Assembly: GCA_963666895.2 (NCBI GenBank)
Contig: CAXXNS010000005.1
Coordinates: 36,426 to 100,425 of the forward strand
Length of the DNA stretch: 64,000 bases
Direction of reading: 5' to 3'
From: G963666895 sp963666895
Lineage (GTDB): Bacteria > Desulfobacterota > Desulfovibrionia > Desulfovibrionales > Desulfovibrionaceae
Shown here: positions 31,455-39,625 of the stretch, in pieces
Layout of the letters: the number at the start of each line of letters is the position of its first letter
Position numbering within the stretch: the first letter of the stretch is position 1
The notes under the pieces: generated by a model
Told to the model about the DNA's origin: nothing
The model's input: only the letters and a program-made list of their open reading frames with translations
The model's database searches: none
Program-made: the position numbers and the translations under genes

Positions 31455-32057
31455 TCAGCCGCTCGCGGTCCGGTAGGCCGCGGTGAAGGCCCCCACCCGG
31501 ACGACCTGGCCCCTTGCTTCTTTGCCGTTCGTGCCCGTGAAGGAGCCCTGCCAGCGCACCACCTCGCCCGAGGCCTTCATCTCGCCCAGGTACAGGGCCA
31601 GCAGGCTCTGGATACCCCCCAGGCCGGGGAACCTGTCCGGGGTCAGGATGCGGTCCAGGGTGGCGGCGCGGTCCGGGAACTCGGGGGCTGTCAGGCTTTC
31701 GTGAAAGTAGTCCCGGGCCTGCTTGGCCGAGGTGCGGATGGTGCCGTCGATGGTTTTGATTTCATGGGCCTGCTGGGCCAGCTCCTCATTGAGGGCGTCC
31801 TCCTGCTCCATGAGTTCGTCGTACCGGGCCTTGAGGGCGTCGAAGGCCTGCTGTTTGGAGGCGATGGACGCCTGGAGCGCGGCCATGTCCTTGTCCACGG
31901 CCGCCTTGTCCTGGGCCAAGAGGGATCGGGTTTCCCCGGCCTGGGCCTGGGCCAGGGGCTCCTGGGCCTTTACGTCCCGGGCGACCTCGGGCCAGTCCTG
32001 GGCGGCCGCCCAGGCGGGAAGGAGCAGGATGGTCAGGGCTATGAGCAAGTGTCTCAT
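31455..32057 (-). pseudogene. MotA/TolQ/ExbB-type protein, 3' end removed by IS copy B
   Basis: The first 199 residues remain. A signal peptide (MRHLLIALTILLLPAWAAA) is followed by a coiled coil (about residues 40-120) and a domain with GEMKASGEVVRWQGSFTG. This is the periplasmic N-terminal part of the large ExbB-like proteins (TtpC-like) in TonB systems of marine and delta-proteobacteria. The membrane proton-channel half is absent. The stop TGA is supplied by the IS terminal repeat. It overlaps the DUF3450 gene upstream by four bases. The usual following genes (exbB, exbD, tonB, TPR) are not present beyond the IS. Confidence 0.78.
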
Positions 32058-32809
32058 TGCGTCTCTCCTATGGGCAGGACCAGCAACTCCAGGGCCCGCT
32101 TGCGTTCGGCCATTTCCCTGGCGTTGAGCAGGGTGCGGGCGAATTCGGGCTCCAGGGGTCGCCAGGACTTGGTGCCGCGGTCCCAGAATCCCGCCTTGGA
32201 GCCGTCTTCGGTGAGGTAGTACAGGCCGCTGCGGCCCAGTCGGAGCACGGCCACCCGGGTGGGCACGCCGTTCAGTGCAAGTTCCCTGGAGGTGGTCTCC
32301 ACGGAGCGGCCGTATTCGGTCTCCACCTGAAGGGCCTCCAGCACGCGCCTCAGCTTCTCGCTCAGGCTCAGGTGATAGTCGTCCAGAGACTCCCGCAGGA
32401 AGGCGATGCGCTGGGCGCGTTCCTCGGGCAGGAAGGGCGGGTCCTCGGCCACGCGCTCCTCCAACCGGTCCACAACCACCTCCAGGTAGGGCTCCAATTC
32501 CATGCCGATGCGTTTGGCCTCCTCCTTGCGGAGCTTGAGCTCCTCGATGACGGCTTCCTGGCGGGCGATGTAGCGCTTGTACTTCGTGATCTGGAACTCC
32601 AGCCAGGCGTCCATGAGCTTGAGATCCCTGATCTCCGAGGACAGGCCGTCGCGCTTGTCCGTCCAGTGGAGTACGTCCTCTTGGGCGGACGCCTCGGTGG
32701 CGATGGACCGGGTCGCGCTCTCGTGGACTTCCTGGGGCGACTGGCCAGATGCCGTTCCCGGAAGCGCAAACAGGAGGAACAAGGCGATTATATGGAATGC
32801 TTTGGACAT
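32054..32809 (-). CDS. DUF3450 periplasmic protein of a TonB-energising operon
   Basis: A 251-aa exported coiled-coil protein: signal peptide MSKAFHIIALFLLFALPGTA, long helices (residues about 30-150; LKLMDAWLEFQITKYKRYIA), then a beta domain with RVAVLRLGRSGLYYLTEDGS and AGFWDRGTKSWRPL, the DUF3450 signature. DUF3450 genes precede ExbB-like, ExbB, ExbD and TonB genes. Upstream is an AATGAAA/TTTCATT repeat that could bind a metal regulator. Confidence 0.82.
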   Translation of the reverse strand: MSKAFHIIALFLLFALPGTASGQSPQEVHESATRSIATEASAQEDVLHWTDKRDGLSSEIRDLKLMDAWLEFQITKYKRYIARQEAVIEELKLRKEEAKRIGMELEPYLEVVVDRLEERVAEDPPFLPEERAQRIAFLRESLDDYHLSLSEKLRRVLEALQVETEYGRSVETTSRELALNGVPTRVAVLRLGRSGLYYLTEDGSKAGFWDRGTKSWRPLEPEFARTLLNAREMAERKRALELLVLPIGETQ

Positions 32810-32840
32810 TCGTGCTCCTTGAGCGCGCGTCGTTTCTCTA

Positions 32841-32870
32841 AATGAAAAAGATTCTGAGTTTCATTATCAA
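32841..32870 (-). promoter_or_regulatory. Possible Fur-type operator upstream of DUF3450
   Basis: AATGAAA (32841-32847) and TTTCATT (32859-32865) form a perfect seven-base inverted repeat, extended by ATCAA. On the minus strand the stretch reads TTGATAATGAAACTC and then TTTTTCATT, similar to the GATAATGAT-type repeats bound by Fur. It lies about 32 bp before the DUF3450 start. Confidence 0.4.
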
Positions 32871-32955
32871 CAGGTGGGTCTTTAAGTGAATATGGCTTCG
32901 CGGTCAAGTGAACGGATTGAAAAAGATGTTGCCCGAACCGTCCAGGCCTTGCGGG

Positions 32956-33567
32956 CTAGCCCGTGAGCCGGGCCGAGAGCAGGTAGTCCTGGTCGTTGTC
33001 GTCCAGGGTCAGGATCTCGAACCCGGCCTCCTCAAACAGGCGGCGCATCTCGGGCTCGTCCGGGATCAGGTCGTGCTCCACCGCGGTTCCGGCCTTGCTG
33101 TGCATGTCGTTGATGCGGCTTCGGGGCACGAAGTGGGACACGGTCAGCCAGCCCTTGGGCTTGAGCATTCCGGCCATGCGCTCCAGGGCCAGGGCGAGGT
33201 CGTTGAAGTGCGGGAAGACCTGGTGGCAGACGACCGCGTCGAAGCCCGCCCGGGGCAGGTCCAGGGACTCGAAGTTCCCCACCAGCACGCTGGTGTTGTC
33301 CAGCCCCTCGGTGCGGTCCTGGGCGTATCCGGCCATGCGTTCGCTGATGTCCACCGCGGTCACGGAGCCGTCCGGGCCCACGGCCTCGGCCAGCACCCTG
33401 GTCAGCCTGCCCGTGCCGCAGCCCGGCTCCAGGACGGCCAGCTCCTCCAGCGGGGGGAGCAGGGCCAGCAGCCGGTTGATCTGCTCCCGTTCCTGGGCGC
33501 CGTAGTCCTTGGCCGCCCATTCGGAGTCCGCGTGCTTGTCGAAAAAGGCGGCTTTTTCCTTATACAT
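32956..33567 (-). CDS. Class I SAM-dependent methyltransferase
   Basis: A 203-aa Rossmann methyltransferase. Motif I is VLEPGCGTGRLT near residue 52, motif post-I VTAVDISERM near 77, and motif IV FDAVVCHQVFPHF near 117. Substrate unknown. The ATG at 33567 has GGAGGAACTCG upstream. It overlaps the end of the metal permease gene, so it belongs to the uptake operon and could modify a metallophore or a corrinoid-type ligand (inference). Confidence 0.85.
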   Translation of the reverse strand: MYKEKAAFFDKHADSEWAAKDYGAQEREQINRLLALLPPLEELAVLEPGCGTGRLTRVLAEAVGPDGSVTAVDISERMAGYAQDRTEGLDNTSVLVGNFESLDLPRAGFDAVVCHQVFPHFNDLALALERMAGMLKPKGWLTVSHFVPRSRINDMHSKAGTAVEHDLIPDEPEMRRLFEEAGFEILTLDDNDQDYLLSARLTG

Positions 33568-34477
33568 CGAGTTCCTCCGAGGCATGTTGGGGCGGAATTT
33601 GGTTGGCCTGGGCCTGTTGGGCGTCCACCCGGCCGGAATAGCCGATCTCCAGCCGCTCGCGTTTGGAAAGGGCCCGTTTCTTGGGGGAGAGCAGGGTGGC
33701 CAGCAGGAAGACCAGGGCGGAGACGAGGACGATGACCGCGCCCGAGGGGATGTCCAGCCAGTAGGACACCAGCAGGCCGACCCAGCAGGAAGCCACGCCG
33801 AACAGGGCGGCCAGCAGAAAGATGCGCTTCAGGTCGTAGGAGAGCTGGTAGGCGGCCGCGGCCGGGTTGATGATCAGGCTGTAGATCAGCAGCCCGCCGA
33901 TGGTCCGCAGGGAGGCGGTCACGGTCAGGCCCACGGCCAGGAGCATGATGTAGAAGATGGCGGTGGCCGGGATACCCACGGCCGTGGCCACGGCCCGGTG
34001 GCAGAGCACGGCCCGAATCTCCTTGAAGAACAGGGTCAGCCCGGCCAGGAGCAGGACGCAGACCACGGCCATGAGGCCCAGGTCCGCCTGCTTCACGGTC
34101 AGGATGCTGCCCCAGAGCAGGCTCAGGGCGTCGGTGCGCGAACCGGACATCAGTCCCAGGAACAGGAAGGCCAGGCCGAGCATGGTGGTGAACACGATGC
34201 CGACCACGGTCTCCGGTGCGAAGTCCGCCCGGTCGGACAGGGGGCCGATGATCCCGGCCGCGGCCATGCTGAACAGGAAGGCCGGGGGCAGCCAGTTCAC
34301 GCCCAGGAGGATGCCCAGCAGGGCCCCGGCGAAGGCGGCGTGGGCCATGCAGATGCCGATGGCCGAAATGCGCATGGTCACCACCAGTACGCCGATGGCG
34401 GAGCAGGACGCGCCCCCCAGCAGCCCGGCCAGAAAGGCCTTGAGCATGAATCCGTGTCCAAGAAAACCAAAGTCCAT
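33560..34477 (-). CDS. Metal ABC transporter permease (ZnuB/MntB family)
   Basis: A 305-aa ABC-3 permease with about eight hydrophobic segments. GGASCSAIGVLVVTMRISAI and MAHAAFAGALLGILLG near residues 20-60 and ASLRTIGGLLIYSLIINPAA near 210 are family motifs. It imports Zn2+, Mn2+ or Fe2+ in known members. The C-terminal tail (RERLEIGYSGRVDAQQ...) is extended and polar. Transcribed directly after the ATPase gene, 12 bp apart. Confidence 0.88.
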   Translation of the reverse strand: MDFGFLGHGFMLKAFLAGLLGGASCSAIGVLVVTMRISAIGICMAHAAFAGALLGILLGVNWLPPAFLFSMAAAGIIGPLSDRADFAPETVVGIVFTTMLGLAFLFLGLMSGSRTDALSLLWGSILTVKQADLGLMAVVCVLLLAGLTLFFKEIRAVLCHRAVATAVGIPATAIFYIMLLAVGLTVTASLRTIGGLLIYSLIINPAAAAYQLSYDLKRIFLLAALFGVASCWVGLLVSYWLDIPSGAVIVLVSALVFLLATLLSPKKRALSKRERLEIGYSGRVDAQQAQANQIPPQHASEELDV

Positions 34478-34489
34478 GGTCGTGTCCCG

Positions 34490-35281
34490 TCAATAGAGCA
34501 GGTGGGTCCTGCCGTCGTGTTCCAGCACCCGGATGTCGGTGCCGTAGAGTTCGCTGAGCAGGGCCGGGTCCGCGATGTTTCCCGGCTTGTCCACCCGGAC
34601 CACGAACCCGTCCTTCATGCAGGCGATGCGGGTGCAGATTTCGGGCAGGGTGTTCAGGTCGTGGGTGACCATGAGGCTGGTCAGGCCGAAGCGGTGGTGC
34701 ACGTCGCGGATCAGTCCCAGGATGCCGCGCTGGGCCTGCCAGTCCAGGGAGGCCGTGGGCTCGTCCAGGAGCAGGATGTCCGGCTCCTGGAGCAGGGCCC
34801 GGGCGATGGCCGCGCGCTGGCGCTCCCCGCCGGACAGATGGCCCAGGGGGCGGTGCTCCAGCCCGTCCAAGCCCACCAGGTGGATGAGCTCGCGGGCCCG
34901 TTCGCGGAGAATTTCCGGTACGCGCCGGAGCAGGCCCAGCCGGCCGTAGCAGCCCGTAAGCACGCTCTCCCACACGGTCATGGGCAGCAGGGGGTCGAAC
35001 TCCTGCAACTGGGCCACGTAGCCGATGCGGCGGCGCAGGCCCAGGACGTTGTCCGAGGTCACGGGCAGGCCGAGGACCGTGGCCCGCCCGGCCACGATGC
35101 GGCCCAGGCCGTTGATCACGGTCAGCAGGGTGGTCTTGCCCGCGCCGTTGGGCCCGATGACGCCCAGGAATTCGCCGCGTTCCAGGTCGATGGTCACGCC
35201 GCGCATGGCCACGTGCCTGCCGTAGGCCGCGGCCACGTTGTCCAGGGAGACCACGGCCCCGATCATGGGCTCGTGATTCAT
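34490..35281 (-). CDS. Metal ABC transporter ATP-binding protein (ZnuC family)
   Basis: A 263-aa ATPase. Walker A GPNGAGKTT, Q-loop YVAQLQEFDPLLPMTV, signature LSGGERQR, Walker B ILLLDEPTASLD and H-loop VTHDLN are all present. The ATG at 35281 overlaps the stop of the binding-protein gene (ATGA), so they are coupled; the open frame runs further upstream but into that gene. Confidence 0.9.
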   Translation of the reverse strand: MNHEPMIGAVVSLDNVAAAYGRHVAMRGVTIDLERGEFLGVIGPNGAGKTTLLTVINGLGRIVAGRATVLGLPVTSDNVLGLRRRIGYVAQLQEFDPLLPMTVWESVLTGCYGRLGLLRRVPEILRERARELIHLVGLDGLEHRPLGHLSGGERQRAAIARALLQEPDILLLDEPTASLDWQAQRGILGLIRDVHHRFGLTSLMVTHDLNTLPEICTRIACMKDGFVVRVDKPGNIADPALLSELYGTDIRVLEHDGRTHLLY

Positions 35282-36102
35282 GAGCCGCTGTCCTCCAGGG
35301 CCTGGATCAGCCGGTCCACGTTGCCGATGAAGGCCGAGGCCCAGTCGTCCTGGCCCGGTACGCCGCCGGGGAAGGAGGTCAGGTCGGCCTGTCCCGCGTC
35401 CAGGGACTCGGCCAGCCCGCTGCCGCCGCCCGGGCCGCTTTGCAGGTTGTCCAGCACCAGCCGGACCTTGCGGGCCTGGCCCGCTTCCAGCAGGTTGGCG
35501 TATTTTTCCGGGCTCAGGTCCTCGGGACGGCCGTAGGTGTCCACCACCTCCAGCCCGGCCCAGGTGGCGAATCCGGCCTGCATCTTCGCGCACAGGGCGG
35601 GTACGCCCGCGGCCGGTTCGAGCCGGTCGGCCTGGCTCGCGGCCACCTCCTGGATCATCGCGATCCGCTGGGCCGCGGCCTGGATCACGCGGTCGGCCAG
35701 GTCCGGGAACCGGTCGGCCAGGTCCAGGGCCAGGGCCGCGGTGTAGTCCAGTTGCACCTGGGGCAGCATGGTGTCGTATTTGAGGGGCAGGACGAATGTC
35801 TGCAACTCGGTGTTGTCAGCGGCCCGTATCAGGTCGGCCATGTTGGCCAGGTCCGGCTGGTAGGCTTCCAGCACCAGTAGGTCGGCCTGCTCCAGGAACA
35901 GCAGGTCCCCGGGACGCAAGTCATAGTGTCCCGGACAGGTTCCGCCCGGGATCAGTTCCCTGACCTCCACCGCGTCTCCGCACAGGTCGGTGAGGATGTC
36001 GGCCACGGTGCTGGTTCCGGCCAGGACGCGCGGGGGATCGGCCGCCCAGGCGGGCAGGGCCGAAAGCATCAATAACAGGATAATGATCGTGATACGTGGC
36101 AC
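35278..36102 (-). CDS. Metal ABC transporter substrate-binding protein (ZnuA-like)
   Basis: A 274-aa periplasmic protein with a signal peptide (ITIIILLLMLSALPAWAA). The mature N-terminus, VLAGTSTVADILTDLCGDAV, and ELIPGGTCPGHYDLRPGDL carry the first metal-ligand region (His in GHYD) of the cluster A-I family. The usual His-rich loop of ZnuA is absent, so the metal may not be zinc. I prefer a GTG start at 36102 because GGAGGGAACC lies directly before it; an ATG at 36123 that overlaps the upstream stop is the alternative. Confidence 0.78.
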   Translation of the reverse strand: MPRITIIILLLMLSALPAWAADPPRVLAGTSTVADILTDLCGDAVEVRELIPGGTCPGHYDLRPGDLLFLEQADLLVLEAYQPDLANMADLIRAADNTELQTFVLPLKYDTMLPQVQLDYTAALALDLADRFPDLADRVIQAAAQRIAMIQEVAASQADRLEPAAGVPALCAKMQAGFATWAGLEVVDTYGRPEDLSPEKYANLLEAGQARKVRLVLDNLQSGPGGGSGLAESLDAGQADLTSFPGGVPGQDDWASAFIGNVDRLIQALEDSGS

Positions 36103-36119
36103 GGTTCCCTCCAATGTGC

Positions 36120-37193
36120 TCATTTCTTTTGCGCCACAATGAGCCGAGAGTCCAGCCTGTCGCCGAATTTCCCCAGGGCGGGTGCGGCGAACGCCTCGGG
36201 CCCGTGGTCGGCCAGGATGTCGAATTTGGACTCCAGCAGGGCCATGTATTCTTCCTGGTCCAGGTCGCCCTCGAACCGGTACACGTGCGGGCCCTTGCGC
36301 ACGCCCGGAAAGGCGGTCAAATTCCATTCAAGGTCGCTCAGGGGGTCCTTGCCCTGGTCGTCCCGCGCGTAGAACACGTGCTTGCTGGCCAGGAAGCCGC
36401 CGGGCCGCAGGCAGGCGTGGATGCGCTCCAGCATGTCGGCCCGCTTGCCGCCGGGGTTGTAGAACAGGAGCACCGCGTCGCGGCCCTGGCCCAGGGGGGA
36501 GGTGAAGATGTCGCCCTCGATGAAGCGCGCCCGGCCGTGTCCCTGCCCGGCCATGAATTGCTCGGCCACGGGCCTGGCCCACCTGGTGTCCATGATCTCG
36601 GCCCGCAGTTCCGGCAGTCGGGCGCACAGGGCCAAGGCGTAGAGCCCGTGCCCGCCGCCCAGGTCCAGCAGGTCGCGGACCTCGTCGAAGCCGGGAACCC
36701 CGGCCACCAGGGCGGCCGTGCGCTGGGCCTCGCCGGACAGGGTCTCGGCGGCCAGGGCCGGGAGAAAGGCGCCTCCGAACAGGCCTTCCTTCATGGGATC
36801 GACGGGGCCGGTGTCCAGGATCTGGTCCAGGCGCTCCCATACCCGGAAGGTCTCGGCCAGGTTGTCCACCACGGCCCGCTGGGACAGGGGCCCGTCCTCG
36901 GCCAGGTAGGCGCGTACGTCCTCGGGCAGTTCCCATCCCTTTGGGCCTTGCTCCAGGAATCCGGCCTGGGCCAGCAGGCCGCACAGGGGCTCCAGCAGCC
37001 GGAGCTCGAGGCCGGTTTCCCGGGCCAGTCGGTCCGTGGGCTTGGGGGTGCCGAGATACTGGAACAGGTTCCGACCCAGGGCCGCGCGCAGGGCCGCGAA
37101 GGTCTTGCAGCCGCGCGAGGCCTGTTCGAGCAGGCCGTACACCCGGTCCGGGGCAATGGCCGGCGGATGACGCAGGTCCAATGGGTCTTTCAT
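36120..37193 (-). CDS. O-methyltransferase-like SAM methyltransferase
   Basis: A 357-aa protein with a winged-helix dimerisation region (residues about 20-95; LQYLGTPKPTDRLARETGL-like, seen as GTPKPTDRLARETG) and a C-terminal Rossmann domain: LLDLGGGHGLYALALCARLP near residue 175, RARFIEGDIFTSP, and AVLLFYNPGGKRADMLERIH. This is the Methyltransf_2 layout of small-molecule O-methyltransferases. It sits between a TonB receptor and a metal ABC transporter, suggesting that it acts on the imported or exported chelator (inference). Confidence 0.8.
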   Translation of the reverse strand: MKDPLDLRHPPAIAPDRVYGLLEQASRGCKTFAALRAALGRNLFQYLGTPKPTDRLARETGLELRLLEPLCGLLAQAGFLEQGPKGWELPEDVRAYLAEDGPLSQRAVVDNLAETFRVWERLDQILDTGPVDPMKEGLFGGAFLPALAAETLSGEAQRTAALVAGVPGFDEVRDLLDLGGGHGLYALALCARLPELRAEIMDTRWARPVAEQFMAGQGHGRARFIEGDIFTSPLGQGRDAVLLFYNPGGKRADMLERIHACLRPGGFLASKHVFYARDDQGKDPLSDLEWNLTAFPGVRKGPHVYRFEGDLDQEEYMALLESKFDILADHGPEAFAAPALGKFGDRLDSRLIVAQKK

Positions 37194-37245
37194 GACCAAC
37201 CGTGCGCAGGGCGGCGGAGCGTTGTGCTCCGCCGCCCGTGCCGGG

Positions 37246-39192
37246 TTAGAACTTGATCTTCATTCCCACGGTCCCGTTGATGCCGGGCATGGGATAGTCG
37301 GGCTTGTAGGCGTACTCTTCGTCCAGCAGGTTTTCCATGGCCAGATAGAGTTCGCCGTCGCCGATGACCTCGGACTGGTAGTCCCAGCCGATGCGGCCGT
37401 TGACCACGAAGTGGGAGTCCACCGTCTCGAGGTTGGCCGCGTTGACCAGGCGGCCCTGGCTCATGACGTGCATTTCGTCCACGTACTCGCAGTCCATGTT
37501 CAGCTTGAAGTCCTCGAGGAAGCGCCAGGAGAATCCGGCGCTGAAGGTGGTGTCCGGGGCGTAAGGCATGTCGTTCGGGGTCACTTCCTGCAGGGTCAGG
37601 CCTGCGAAGACCGAGAGGTTGTCCAGCGGGGTGACGTTGAGGGAGAACTCCCAGCCGTGGATGTCGTAGTGCTCGGTGTTGACCCAGGAGCGCGCGGGCC
37701 AGCCGCTGTTCACGTACCGGTTGTGCCCTTCGTCGTGGAAGTAGGTCACGTCGAACTTGGCGACCTCGCCGAAGGTGTGCGACAGGCCCGCCTCCACGTG
37801 CTCGACGATTTCGGGTTTCAGGTCCTTCCAGCCGCTCAGCACCCAGGTGGCCACGATGGTTTCGTGACCGGGGTAGACCACGCCGCGCGAATAGGACGTG
37901 TGGATCTCGGTGTCCGCGTATCCGAACACCAGGCCCAGGTTGGGCGCGGTCTCGCTGTCGTACTGGTTGTGCTCGTAGAACCGGATGCCCGCCGAAGGCA
38001 GGGCGTACCAGCCGTCGCGGTCGCCGAAGAGATAGCTGACCGCGGCATAGGGCATGGTCAGGGAGAAGTCGTCCGGCCGGAGGTAGACCTCGCCGCCGGC
38101 ATCGGTGGTGTTGTGGACCACGCTCTGCCACCAGTCCTGGTCCAGGCCCACGGTCAGGTCCATGGGCGCCCAGGGGTGGTAGGTCTCCTTGATCCGGAAG
38201 CCCCAGAAGGTGAAGTCGTTGTAGCAGTCGTCGTCTGCGCCGTCCTGGTCCTTCCAGTTGCCCTCGCCGGTGTTGACGAAGAACTTCAGTTCCCCGTCCA
38301 GGAGTTCGTAATCATGGGACAGGGTGACGGACGCCATCTGGGTGTTGGTGCCGTAAGTGCCGTCGGATTCGCCGCCCTCGGTGTCCGGGCCCGGGTCCGA
38401 GGAGCGGTTGACGGCCGACAGGGCCACCAGGCGCACGTCCCAGGCGTCGGTGAACTGGTAGCCCAGGTTGGCGTAGTAGCCCAGCTTGCTGCCCCAGGAT
38501 TTCTGGCGGTGCCCGTCGGAGCGGACGTAGCCCTCGCCCACGTAGTAGTCGAAGTCATCGCCCAGGGTGCCGCCGTACTCCACGGACTCGCCCATGGTGC
38601 CGTAGCTGCCGCCGTAGATCTTCGCGGTTCCGGCGTTTTCGTCGCCGTGCTGCTTCTTGGGAACGAGGTTCACGCCCGACAGGGCGTTGCCGAAGCGCTG
38701 GGGCTGCGGGCCCTTGATGACTTCGATGGCGTCGGCCGCGTCCACGGGCATGAGGTCCATGAGCGGGTGGTTCCACGGTCCCATGTACATGGGAACGCCG
38801 TCCACATAGGTCTTGATTTCCGAACCGGGGCGGCTGGAGCCCATGCCCCGGATGAAGACCGCGCCGCCTTCGCCCCCGCCGAAGGAGCCCACGTGGTTGT
38901 GGCGGCTGATGGTCACGCCGGGCACCTTGCGCAGGGCCTCGGGCAGGTCCACGGCGTTGAGGTCTTCGATCTGATCTTTGCTGATGATGGTCGTGGTCGC
39001 GCCGAACCGGTCCACCTGATTGCCCTGGATTATCGGATTGGCCACAACCCTCATCTCAGGCAGCACGTGATCAGAAACTTGTTCCGTTCCCTCCGCCTCG
39101 TCGGCCAGCGCCGGGGACGCGGCGCCGACAGCCAACAACAGGCACAGCATCGACACGGTCAATGCGCGCGCCTTGCGCGTAAATGCAAACAT
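37246..39192 (-). CDS. TonB-dependent outer-membrane receptor
   Basis: A 648-aa beta-barrel receptor. Signal peptide MFAFTRKARALTVSMLCLLL through ALADE; plug domain with DLPEALRKVPGVTISRHNHV, GGAVFIRGMGSSRPGSEIKT and VDGVPMYMG; barrel ending in VGMKIKF with terminal Phe. The plug has IEVIKGPQPQRFGNALSGVN. It imports a metal complex across the outer membrane using TonB; the ligand is unknown, and the downstream ABC genes point to a metal. AGAGGTGGCCC precedes the ATG. The ExbB-like gene of the adjacent TonB operon is broken. Confidence 0.9.
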   Translation of the reverse strand: MFAFTRKARALTVSMLCLLLAVGAASPALADEAEGTEQVSDHVLPEMRVVANPIIQGNQVDRFGATTTIISKDQIEDLNAVDLPEALRKVPGVTISRHNHVGSFGGGEGGAVFIRGMGSSRPGSEIKTYVDGVPMYMGPWNHPLMDLMPVDAADAIEVIKGPQPQRFGNALSGVNLVPKKQHGDENAGTAKIYGGSYGTMGESVEYGGTLGDDFDYYVGEGYVRSDGHRQKSWGSKLGYYANLGYQFTDAWDVRLVALSAVNRSSDPGPDTEGGESDGTYGTNTQMASVTLSHDYELLDGELKFFVNTGEGNWKDQDGADDDCYNDFTFWGFRIKETYHPWAPMDLTVGLDQDWWQSVVHNTTDAGGEVYLRPDDFSLTMPYAAVSYLFGDRDGWYALPSAGIRFYEHNQYDSETAPNLGLVFGYADTEIHTSYSRGVVYPGHETIVATWVLSGWKDLKPEIVEHVEAGLSHTFGEVAKFDVTYFHDEGHNRYVNSGWPARSWVNTEHYDIHGWEFSLNVTPLDNLSVFAGLTLQEVTPNDMPYAPDTTFSAGFSWRFLEDFKLNMDCEYVDEMHVMSQGRLVNAANLETVDSHFVVNGRIGWDYQSEVIGDGELYLAMENLLDEEYAYKPDYPMPGINGTVGMKIKF

Positions 39193-39625
39193 GGGCCACC
39201 TCTGCCTTGGTTGCACGTTTCTGTTTCCCACTCTCCCCCCTAGGCGAGCGAGCATAAAATAACACCTATCCAAAATTTGAGGGCAACAGGTAGCACCTTG
39301 GGTCGATTCATGCAACAGCATGATATGCGATTCAGGGTATTTTTGAGAACAGTTTTCTTTTTAATCTTTTGTATGTCGAGCAGATAACAACCCTAAGAAG
39401 CCTTGCCGCGAGCCGGTTCCAAGGCGTCTTCCGGACTGTTGGCGTGCGCGTCCGCCCACACCACTGTTTTTTGTTCGTGGCACGATCCAAGGCCGCGGCG
39501 TACGGCGTACGTGCGGTTTGTTGGCGTCCGGCCATCTAACAAAATTGAGTTTTTTGGAGTTTATTTTTTAGGCGAAAAGAAGTAGGACATAACAAAAAAA
39601 TAGCAAACACAGGGGCGGATTTTGT
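39193..39625. other. 433-bp divergent intergenic region
   Basis: Separates the TonB receptor (minus) from the CheW sensor gene (plus). It contains the perfect inverted repeat at 39308-39323 and AT-rich stretches near 39340-39370 and 39540-39600 that could hold promoters for both directions. I see no cobalamin riboswitch core in the receptor leader. AGGGGCGG before 39626 is the ribosome site of the sensor gene. Confidence 0.6.
39308..39323. promoter_or_regulatory. Perfect 16-bp inverted repeat, possible operator for the TonB receptor
   Basis: TCATGC-AACA-GCATGA is a perfect six-base inverted repeat about 115 bp upstream of the receptor start. A metal-responsive repressor could bind here, but the sequence does not match a consensus that I can name with confidence. 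Confidence 0.35.

Larger units (their letters stand above)
30207..31457 (+). mobile_element. IS3-family insertion sequence, copy B (1,251 bp)
   Basis: Direct repeat of copy A, exactly 5,293 bp away, with the same TGACCTGCCC...GGGCAGGTCA ends. It interrupts an ERCC4 nuclease gene on its left and an ExbB-like gene on its right, two unrelated genes, with no matching flank (ACCC against GCCG). This means DNA has been lost or rearranged at this copy. Confidence 0.93.

Noticed and set aside
24753..31457. Composite transposon formed by the two IS copies
   Set aside because: The outer flanks (GGGG and GCCG) do not form a target duplication, and the right IS truncates an ExbB-like gene whose other half is not next to the left IS.
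32950..32962. GGGCTAGCCC palindrome as a terminator
   Set aside because: The stem is too short with no loop and no T-run; it includes the methyltransferase stop codon.
39193..39400. Cobalamin riboswitch upstream of the TonB receptor
   Set aside because: None of the conserved core segments (such as the GCCACTG-type box) is present; only a short inverted repeat is visible.
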